Source of the DNA: Thermotoga sp. 4484_232
GTDB taxonomy: Bacteria; Thermotogota; Thermotogae; Thermotogales; Thermotogaceae
Length of the DNA: 5,041 nt
Assembly (NCBI GenBank): GCA_002084985.1
Contig: MZGO01000085.1
Coordinates: 1-5,041 of the forward strand
Reading direction: 5' to 3'
The notes under the pieces were generated by a model. That model was given only the letters and a program-made list of their open reading frames with translations. It made no database searches and was not told where the DNA came from. Numbering within the stretch: position 1 is the first letter of the stretch; every line of letters begins with the position of its first letter. Below, piece after piece: positions 1 through 5,041 of the stretch. A program made the translations under genes and the position numbers.

Positions 1-306
1 TAGGTACTTATACCGCTTGTTCGATTCTTCAGCTGTGCCGAAACCTGCATATTGTCTCATCGTCCAGAGCCTTGCCCTGTACATCGTTGGTTGAACTCCT
101 CGTGTAAAAGGAAAGGTACCAGGAAATCCTATATCTTCGATGTAATCTGTATCCTTAAGATCCAAGGGAGTGTAGAGTCTTTTTATCTCATATCCAGATG
201 TCGATAAAAATCTTTCCTTTCTTTCGGGGATCCTCTTCAACGCTTTTGAAACAGCATTTTCCTCCCATTCATTCAACTTGCTCTTGATCTTTTCCATATC
301 CTCCAT
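1..306 (-). CDS. methylmalonyl-CoA mutase large subunit, N-terminal part (3' end outside window)
   Basis: This gene encodes the catalytic (TIM-barrel) part of an adenosylcobalamin-dependent acyl-CoA mutase, which interconverts (R)-methylmalonyl-CoA and succinyl-CoA in the cytoplasm. Only the first 102 codons are present, and the frame is open to the window edge. The family signature is clear: [10 protein letters not shown] at residues 61-70, [18 protein letters not shown] at 73-90, then [14 protein letters not shown]79, T82 and Y86 align with R82, T85 and Y89 of the Propionibacterium enzyme, which contact the substrate. In isobutyryl-CoA mutase the Tyr is Phe, and in 2-hydroxyisobutyryl-CoA mutase it is Ile, so Y86 favours methylmalonyl-CoA. 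The second discriminating residue (R207) lies outside the window. The ATG at 306 is chosen because AGGAGGT sits 8 nt upstream; a second in-frame ATG at codon 4 is less well placed. The gene follows lnt by 13 nt and is probably the fifth cistron. Whether the B12-binding domain is fused or is a separate subunit cannot be seen. Confidence 0.93.
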   Translation of the reverse strand, partial: MEDMEKIKSKLNEWEENAVSKALKRIPERKERFLSTSGYEIKRLYTPLDLKDTDYIEDIGFPGTFPFTRGVQPTMYRARLWTMRQYAGFGTAEESNKRYKYL

Positions 307-314
307 GGATTTCA

Positions 315-321
315 ACCTCCT
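315..321 (-). promoter_or_regulatory. ribosome binding site of the mutase gene, overlapping the lnt stop
   Basis: AGGAGGT on the minus strand is a near-perfect Shine-Dalgarno sequence 8 nt before the ATG at 306. The lnt stop codon TAG (322-320) overlaps it, so ribosomes finishing lnt end on the site that loads the mutase. This suggests translational coupling and fixes the mutase start. Confidence 0.85.
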
Positions 322-1639
322 ATGAAAATGGGGATTTTCCAGATGGAGACATCAATATGCAAAACAGAAGAATTCCCAGAGAAATATATACCATATAATC
401 TCCCAGAAGGGTGTAGATCGTTCTTCCATCACTGGGACTCATTTCGAAAGTGCAACTGGCTTCTTCCCCAGGCTTGATAATCTTCAGAATCCTTCCATAC
501 TTATCGACCTTACCCGTTATACCGGTGTTCGCTACTTGAAGAAAGTCCCTTCTTGTCTCGACGGCTCTGAAGACGATTTGAGAAAAATGCTGGATGAGGG
601 CTGTTCTGTAATGGAACCAACCATCGTTCGTGACAACGATCAAAAAATCGGCACCGTTTCTGACTTCCACTCGAGAAACCTCCGGGAAATAGCTCTCAAA
701 GCATATCTGAACCGAAAAGGGAGGAAAGTTTTCAATCTTGAACACGGTGTATTTCTCTCCTGGATCGAAGTAATCGAGTGCTTTGAGGAAGGAAAACATT
801 CTGAAAATGAAAGGATATGGGAGTTTTTCAACGAATGGAAAGAGCCTGACTTTTGCATAGTGCTGGTTTGAAAATTTTCCATCTATTAAGGAAACCTGAT
901 TGTACTTCTTCTTGCCAAATGTGGGGAAACCAACGAGGATCCTCAGATTCCTTTCTGAAGATATTCTCTCCAAAACTTCCTTTGTATTTGTTCTCGAAAT
1001 GTCTGTCATGAAGAAGGCTTCGGGGGTAACAACGAGAGCATTCTGAAGATTTTGTGTTAATCTGGTGAATTTTTCGAGGAGCTCTTTTTCAGAGACACTG
1101 TACTTAACCTTTACTGGAACGTTCGGCTGTAGTGCGACGATCTTCGCACTTCCATTTTCAGGGAGCGGTAGATACCATCCTATTACCGCATCGAGTGTAT
1201 ATATCACACCAAGCACCATGAATATGTAAAGTAACCTGAAGTATCTTTTTCTCATGAGAATGTAAAAGAGCGTGTTCACAAGAACGATTATGAAAACAAG
1301 AAGAAGGGTCCCACCTACGGAAATTCCATAAAGAATGCCAAAACCCAGGAAGGGTAGAGCTTCTATTATACCCATCAGGAAGAAAACGACTCCTCCAACC
1401 CATCCAGGAAACCTTCCGAAAACTTCCGGAAAGTTTTCCGTCAACGTTGGAAAGACCCAGTAGAAGGATATCGATATGTGGGTGTAAAAATACAGAAAAG
1501 AAAGGAAACCACACCAAAGAGGGGATTTCCTCTCCATAGCTTTTAAAAGAGGTATGAGAGAAAACCATATCAAGACGCCAGACAAAAAACCTGGCATTGA
1601 GAGCGCTGTTAGAATACCTGAAAGTATCGCAAGGAGCAT
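320..1639 (-). CDS. lnt: apolipoprotein N-acyltransferase, compact form
   Basis: Lnt transfers an acyl chain from a phospholipid to the N-terminal diacylglyceryl-Cys of lipoproteins in the cytoplasmic membrane. The 439-residue protein has about six N-terminal membrane segments (roughly 1-17, 18-35, 43-62, 82-104, 106-128, 135-153), a nitrilase domain (about 165-398) and a C-terminal membrane segment (410-430). The likely catalytic triad is E207 (TPEAFF), K263 ([11 protein letters not shown]) and C313 (QICFE), matching E. coli E267, K335 and C387; E271 and E315 match E343 and E389. The motif VVTNDGWF follows at 335-342. Differences from E. coli, aligned from memory: Y388 is F314, W237 is Y180, and about 50 residues with the EFLRG and GFPW motifs are absent between segments 4 and 5. 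E. coli Lnt has 512 residues. The ATG at 1639 is preferred over the upstream TTG at 1648 because AAAGGG lies 9 nt before the ATG but directly abuts the TTG. The start is 1 nt after the aminotransferase stop. Confidence 0.9.
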   Translation of the reverse strand: MLLAILSGILTALSMPGFLSGVLIWFSLIPLLKAMERKSPLWCGFLSFLYFYTHISISFYWVFPTLTENFPEVFGRFPGWVGGVVFFLMGIIEALPFLGFGILYGISVGGTLLLVFIIVLVNTLFYILMRKRYFRLLYIFMVLGVIYTLDAVIGWYLPLPENGSAKIVALQPNVPVKVKYSVSEKELLEKFTRLTQNLQNALVVTPEAFFMTDISRTNTKEVLERISSERNLRILVGFPTFGKKKYNQVSLIDGKFSNQHYAKVRLFPFVEKLPYPFIFRMFSFLKALDYFDPGEKYTVFKIENFPPFSVQICFESYFPEVSRVEVRNGADFLIVVTNDGWFHYRTALIQHFSQIVFRAVETRRDFLQVANTGITGKVDKYGRILKIIKPGEEASCTFEMSPSDGRTIYTLLGDYMVYISLGILLFCILMSPSGKSPFS

Positions 1640-1640
1640 T

Positions 1641-2804
1641 TTACCCAACCCTTTCGACAGCTTCTCTCAGCGTTTCTACCACTACTTTCTGTTCATCAAG
1701 GGAGAGATCGTTGTAAAAGGGAAGTGCAAGAGTTTTTTTGGATTCTTCTTCAGTGATCGGTAACATACCTTCACCATAACCAAAGGTTTCTCTGTAGAAA
1801 GGTTGTAGATGCAGAGGCTGAAAATAATTTCTCACCTGTACTCCTTTCCCCTCCATGTATTTCATCACCTTGTCCCTGTTCACATCGGCGGATAACCTGA
1901 TTACGTAGACGAACCAGCTCATCCTCGTAACGTACTCTTTGACGGAAGGAATTTTGACCCATTCGTAATCCTTTAGCAGTTCGTTGTAATTTTCCGCCAC
2001 CTTCTTCCTTTTTTCGAGAATTTCATCTATCCTGAGCATCTGAGAGTATCCTAAAGCTGCCGACATCTCATCTATTCTGTAGTTGTACCCCAATCTCACA
2101 TGAAGGAGCCACTCGTTTTCTTCCCCTCTTCCTTGATTTCTCATACTTCTCACAAGTTTCGCTATTCTTTCATCGTCAGTTATCACAACTCCTCCTTCTC
2201 CCGTCGTTATCTGTTTGTTGGGATAGAAAGCGAAAACACCGGCAACTCCAAATTTTCCAACTCTCTTTCCTTTGTACTCTGCTCCCAGGGCTTCACATGA
2301 ATCTTCCAGAACTTCCAATCTCCATTCGTTAGTTACCTCGAGTATTTCATCCCAATCCAACGGATGCCCGAATATATCGACTCCCATGAAATATTTGACC
2401 CTGCTTGGATCCACAACTTCGTTCAGAATCTTCACTTTTCCTTTCTTGATCCTTATTAAGAGATCCTCGAGAGAATCCTTTGATGCGTTCAATGTTTCCT
2501 CTTCCACATCAACAAATAAAGGGATCGCTCCTTCATACAGTGCGACATTTGCGGATGCCACGAAGGTGAAGGATGGAACGATCATGTAATCTCCTCTCTT
2601 CACTCCCATGGCCTTGAGAACGAGGTGAAGCCCTGCTGTTCCACTACTCACCGCCACACCATATTTTGCATTCACATATTCAGAAACTGCCTTCTCGAAC
2701 TTTTCAGTGTAAGGGCCCATGCTCAACCTTCCGCTCTTCAGAACTTCCACAACTACCTTCACATCTTCTCCATTTATATCAGGTTTGGAAAGTGGTATCA
2801 TCAT
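1641..2804 (-). CDS. DegT/DnrJ/EryC1/StrS family PLP-dependent sugar aminotransferase
   Basis: This is a cytoplasmic fold-type I aminotransferase of the family that converts keto-sugars on nucleotides to amino-sugars, usually with glutamate as amino donor. The 387-residue length is typical. Landmarks in order: IPLSKPDI at the N terminus, SGRLSMGP (24-31), the phosphate-binding SSGT (53-56), PSFTFVASANV (77-87), the cofactor-ring Asp D168 in EDSCEALGA, the Schiff-base Lys K197 in FYPNKQITTGEGG, RNQGR (222-226), YNYRIDEMSAALG (240-252) and RNYFQPLHLQPFY (325-337). The FYPNKQITTGEGG context resembles perosamine-synthase-like and spore-coat SpsC-like members, but the exact sugar cannot be read from sequence. 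The start is the ATG at 2804, with AAGGAG 7 nt upstream; the GTG at 2810 is only 1 nt from that site. The ATG overlaps the HAD stop as ATGA, so translation is coupled. Membership of the family is secure; substrate is unknown. Confidence 0.93.
   Translation of the reverse strand: MMIPLSKPDINGEDVKVVVEVLKSGRLSMGPYTEKFEKAVSEYVNAKYGVAVSSGTAGLHLVLKAMGVKRGDYMIVPSFTFVASANVALYEGAIPLFVDVEEETLNASKDSLEDLLIRIKKGKVKILNEVVDPSRVKYFMGVDIFGHPLDWDEILEVTNEWRLEVLEDSCEALGAEYKGKRVGKFGVAGVFAFYPNKQITTGEGGVVITDDERIAKLVRSMRNQGRGEENEWLLHVRLGYNYRIDEMSAALGYSQMLRIDEILEKRKKVAENYNELLKDYEWVKIPSVKEYVTRMSWFVYVIRLSADVNRDKVMKYMEGKGVQVRNYFQPLHLQPFYRETFGYGEGMLPITEEESKKTLALPFYNDLSLDEQKVVVETLREAVERVG
1649..1654 (-). promoter_or_regulatory. 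ribosome binding site that decides the lnt start
   Basis: AAAGGG lies inside the last codons of the aminotransferase gene, 9 nt before the ATG at 1639. The alternative in-frame TTG at 1648 directly follows it with no spacer, so the ATG is the better start. The arrangement TAA-A-ATG implies that lnt translation is coupled to the gene before it. Confidence 0.6.
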
Positions 2805-3634
2805 CCCCACTCTCCTTTCAGTATCTTATCTATAGCGTATGCGACTCCTGCTTCATCGTTCGAGAGAGTAACGAATTTCGCTTTGTTCTTGACATCTTCT
2901 GGCGAATTTCCCATGGCTATCGGAATTCCCACTATTTCCATAAGCGAGAGGTCGTTGTAGCTGTCACCGATGAAGGCAACTCTGTCCAGTGTGGTCCCGA
3001 AATGTTCCAATAGAAATTCCAAAGCTTTTGCCTTTGTGCTATCAGGACCAAAGAATTCGTAGAATACCTCTCCATCTCTCACAGTGTTCTTCACACCCGT
3101 GAACTCTCCCAAATGTTCTCTTTCAACATCTCTCACAACTTCTAAAATTCCTTCCTCTTTTCCTATCAAAGCGACTTCCGCCACACTATCTCTTACGTAT
3201 TTCAAAACATCATCTGAGAGGATTAACCTCCAGGAATTGGCTGCCAGATAATCCTCGAAAGGTCCTTTGTATCTTCTCTCGATCACCATGTCCCTTACCT
3301 CGAAAAAGGAAGTGAAGAGTATAAAAAATATATTCCTCTTCCTGGCCACATTTATTATCTTCCTTGCAACCTCTTCCTTCAAAGGTGATATCCTCAATAT
3401 CTCTCCAGAAAATGGTTTCATTATGAGAGCACCGTTTTGAAAGACCATGGGAAAGTCCACATTTATCTCTTTCACGTATTTCCTGGCAGAGTGAAAATTT
3501 CTACCTGTGAAGATGGAGAACTTCAAACCTTTCCTCAGGATCCTCGCTATCATCCTTCTGTTTTCCAGAGGAATTTTCTTTTCGCTGTTGAGAAGTGTTC
3601 CATCAAGATCAACGATTATGAGGTCAATTGCTAT
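2801..3634 (-). CDS. Cof-type HAD-superfamily phosphatase with a probable non-canonical (ATA) start
   Basis: This is a predicted cytoplasmic Mg-dependent phosphatase of the Cof/IIB haloacid-dehalogenase group, which often acts on sugar phosphates, FMN or similar small molecules. With the start proposed here it has 277 residues, normal for the group. Motif I is VDLDGTLL with nucleophile D9 and acid/base D11; motif II is T43 in FTGRN; QNGA (66-69) begins the cap region; motif III Lys is K201 in DSTKAKAL; motif IV is GDSYND (223-228). The problem is the start: from the TAA at 3658 down to the ATG at 3553 there is no in-frame ATG, GTG or TTG, and the ATG at 3553 would remove motif I. An AAAGGGGTGA site points to ATA at 3634, giving (M)AIDLIIVDLDGT. 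ATC at 3637 and ATT at 3628 are alternatives. A start-codon mutation or a sequence error is also possible. The gene follows the PEPCK-like gene by 24 nt and overlaps the aminotransferase by 4 nt. Confidence 0.8.
   Translation of the reverse strand: MAIDLIIVDLDGTLLNSEKKIPLENRRMIARILRKGLKFSIFTGRNFHSARKYVKEINVDFPMVFQNGALIMKPFSGEILRISPLKEEVARKIINVARKRNIFFILFTSFFEVRDMVIERRYKGPFEDYLAANSWRLILSDDVLKYVRDSVAEVALIGKEEGILEVVRDVEREHLGEFTGVKNTVRDGEVFYEFFGPDSTKAKALEFLLEHFGTTLDRVAFIGDSYNDLSLMEIVGIPIAMGNSPEDVKNKAKFVTLSNDEAGVAYAIDKILKGEWG
2812..2817 (-). promoter_or_regulatory. ribosome binding site that decides the aminotransferase start
   Basis: AAGGAG lies within the last codons of the HAD gene, 7 nt before the ATG at 2804 and only 1 nt before the in-frame GTG at 2810. 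It therefore selects the ATG, which shares ATGA with the HAD stop. A second ATG immediately after (2801) is 10 nt away and also possible. Confidence 0.75.
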
Positions 3635-3638
3635 GATT

Positions 3639-3648
3639 TCACCCCTTT
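3639..3648 (-). promoter_or_regulatory. ribosome binding site before the HAD gene
   Basis: AAAGGGGTGA on the minus strand resembles the anti-16S consensus AAAGGAGGTGA with one base missing. It lies 4 nt before ATA 3634, 1 nt before ATC 3637 and 10 nt before ATT 3628; no ATG, GTG or TTG in the HAD frame lies within reach. It is the main evidence that translation begins here on a non-canonical codon. Confidence 0.55.
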
Positions 3649-3658
3649 TAGGATTTTA

Positions 3659-5026
3659 TCATAGAGAACCTCTCTCCACCATTTTGAGCAGGGAAATGGC
3701 AGCAAGTCTTGGCCCCTCCTTTTCAAAACCGTTGATTCCGAGCATGGTCCTTATCTCCCCAACTCTGACGCCCGTTTCGAACATCTTCTTAAGAAATGAC
3801 TCAGCGATCTTTTCGTGCTCCTTCCTTCTTTGAACAGCACCAAAAGGGTTCGCAAAGTAAGAGGAAGTGAGACCAACTTCTCCAGTAGTACCCTTTGCCT
3901 TTCTTTTCCCTTCACTGAAAACTCTCAGAGCTTCTTCTGGCCTTTTAAAGATCACAAGCCTCTCATTCTCACTTCCAACGTATGTGTAATTGTTTGCGTA
4001 GAGAAAGTATTCCACCGGTGTTGGTTTTATTATCTCTTCGTAGTTACCGAAAGGCACGATGACTCTGGCGTTTATCTGATCTGGATTCATGAAAATGCTT
4101 CTGTCCATGGTGTGGTAAGCATAACCTGGTGGGAGATCATCAAGCCTTACAAAAGCCCCTATCTCCGTTCCGTATGCAACGACCTTTCCATTTTCAATTG
4201 CCAGAGAAGCCATATCATCCGCTATTATTCTTATCTCTGATATCTCATCGAGTCTTTCGAGAGCATCCAGTGTTTCCGATTTCCCAGCACCACTATCTCC
4301 TACGAACATCAAATTAACCGTCTTTCCACTTTTAAGTTTCACTCGGGCTAGAGCACCGTGAACAGGTAATCTCCCCTCTTCCAAAACCTTCAGATTGTGT
4401 ACGGTGAGAGTTATTTTCTTCATGTATCCAAAGTAATCTGTTTCAGGAGAATCTCCAACGAAAGCGTAATAAGTATCGTTCATCCTGTAAATGACTCCTC
4501 TTTTTTCATCTTCTTGAAGGAATCTTTCAGGTATTCCAAATATAACCACCCCATCAGGTTTTCTGTCTCCGATTTCGAGAGGATCGGTTATTTCAAAAAG
4601 ATTCAAAAGTCCTGTTCCATGGCAGAGGAACTCTTCTTGGACGAAGACCAGGAAAAAGTACTTCCCAACGTAAATAGGAAAACACAGCCAGTTTTTCTCT
4701 GATGGTTTAAAGTGTTCCAATGGTCCCTTTCCCTCTTTAACGGGGAATACTCCCTTTCTCTTGTTGGATCTTGTATAGAAGATGACAGGGGGCCTTAAAA
4801 CAGCTCCCCACACAATGGGAATGTCTTTCATCCATCTTTCAACTTTCGAACTCCTCAGTTTATCCACAAGGAATATAACCTGAAAACCACTGGGGAGCTG
4901 TCTCATAACCTTGAAGGGTTTACCCATTAAGTTGTACATGATCCTTCTGTAGAGCTCCCTGACACTCGCCTCAAAATTCTCTCCTATCCTTATCGCTTCG
5001 TATTCCAAAGATAATTTTCTCTTCAT
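3659..5026 (-). CDS. divergent ATP-PEP carboxykinase / HPr kinase superfamily protein of unknown function
   Basis: The 455-residue soluble protein has a PEPCK-like C-terminal half. Features, with probable E. coli PckA equivalents aligned by eye: GYMKK with K204 (K213, Mn ligand); VHGALARV with H223 (H232, Mn ligand); P-loop GDSGAGKS at 243-250 with K249 and S250 (K254, T255); IIADD at 267-271 with D270/D271 (D268/D269); NARVIVPF with R321 (R333). The block GTTGEVGLTSSYFANPFGA (379-397) recalls the conserved PEPCK stretch ending in CFGAPF. The P-loop GDSGxGKSET and ADD motifs also resemble HPr kinase, but HPr kinase is about 310 residues. The N-terminal 200 residues do not look like PEPCK, apart from a possible YTRSNK (84-89) in place of TGRSPK. 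PckA has about 540 residues. I cannot assign a reaction: decarboxylation is unproven, and a small-molecule or protein kinase is equally possible. The ATG at 5026 has a weak AAGGA 2 nt upstream. Only 15 nt precede it, so the promoter is not visible. The gene ends in tandem stops TGA TAA. Confidence 0.75.
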   Translation of the reverse strand: MKRKLSLEYEAIRIGENFEASVRELYRRIMYNLMGKPFKVMRQLPSGFQVIFLVDKLRSSKVERWMKDIPIVWGAVLRPPVIFYTRSNKRKGVFPVKEGKGPLEHFKPSEKNWLCFPIYVGKYFFLVFVQEEFLCHGTGLLNLFEITDPLEIGDRKPDGVVIFGIPERFLQEDEKRGVIYRMNDTYYAFVGDSPETDYFGYMKKITLTVHNLKVLEEGRLPVHGALARVKLKSGKTVNLMFVGDSGAGKSETLDALERLDEISEIRIIADDMASLAIENGKVVAYGTEIGAFVRLDDLPPGYAYHTMDRSIFMNPDQINARVIVPFGNYEEIIKPTPVEYFLYANNYTYVGSENERLVIFKRPEEALRVFSEGKRKAKGTTGEVGLTSSYFANPFGAVQRRKEHEKIAESFLKKMFETGVRVGEIRTMLGINGFEKEGPRLAAISLLKMVERGSL

Positions 5027-5041
5027 GGTCCTTGTATACTT

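Noticed and set aside
536..871. Open frame of 111 codons on the plus strand.
   Set aside because: It is antisense to the well-supported lnt frame, has no recognisable domain or good ribosome binding site, and fits a shadow of strong codon bias.
1418..1438. Inverted repeat GAAAACTT - CCGGA - AAGTTTTC, an 8-bp stem with a 5-nt loop.
   Set aside because: It lies inside lnt, encodes an ordinary loop (around [13 protein letters not shown]), has no T-run after it and is too weak to call a terminator or regulatory site.
1158..1568. Open frame of 136 codons on the minus strand within lnt.
   Set aside because: It is another frame of the lnt membrane region, with composition rich in Ser, His and Trp and no family features.
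3656..3661. The PEPCK-like gene and HAD frame are in the same reading frame, separated by TGA TAA, suggesting a fusion with stop readthrough or selenocysteine.
   Set aside because: Two stops in tandem and a Shine-Dalgarno-like site just before the HAD argue for separate proteins.
3815..4240. Open frame of 141 codons on the plus strand.
   Set aside because: It is antisense to the PEPCK-like gene, whose P-loop and metal motifs prove the coding frame.
5030..5039. TATAC-like sequence upstream of the first gene as a possible -10 promoter element.
   Set aside because: Only 15 nt of upstream sequence are in the window; no -35 element can be examined and the site would be almost leaderless.

Overview
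The window looks like a piece of a thermophilic bacterial chromosome, most likely from the Thermotogaceae (Thermotoga or Pseudothermotoga). The reasons are the dense one-strand gene packing, the heavy use of AGA/AGG for Arg and ATA for Ile, the Lys/Glu-rich proteins, the purine-rich Shine-Dalgarno sites, and general resemblance to Thermotoga proteins. This assignment comes from impression and has not been tested by a database search.

All five genes lie on the minus strand and read from right to left. The order of transcription is: (1) a divergent protein of the ATP-dependent PEP carboxykinase / HPr kinase superfamily (3659-5026); (2) a Cof-type HAD phosphatase (2801-3634) with no ATG, GTG or TTG start upstream of its catalytic motif; (3) a DegT/DnrJ/EryC1/StrS PLP-dependent sugar aminotransferase (1641-2804); (4) a compact apolipoprotein N-acyltransferase, Lnt (320-1639); (5) the first 102 codons of a methylmalonyl-CoA mutase large subunit (1-306), cut by the left edge. 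The junctions are 24 nt, a 4-nt ATGA overlap, 1 nt and 13 nt. There is no room for a promoter or terminator between genes, so this is very probably one transcription unit with translational coupling. No gap longer than 300 bases exists, and I saw no RNA gene, CRISPR array, insertion sequence or terminator.

The genes do not form one textbook pathway. The first three (phosphotransferase-like protein, phosphatase, sugar aminotransferase) could act together on a phosphorylated or nucleotide-linked sugar for the cell surface. Lnt finishes lipoproteins in the membrane, so it shares only an envelope theme with them. The mutase belongs to propionyl-CoA/succinyl-CoA metabolism.

The points most worth following up are: the PEPCK-like protein, which keeps candidate metal and nucleotide ligands on an unfamiliar N-terminal half; the missing canonical start codon of the HAD gene; and the Lnt, which lacks about 50 residues including the GFPW loop and has two substitutions at positions important in E. 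coli Lnt.
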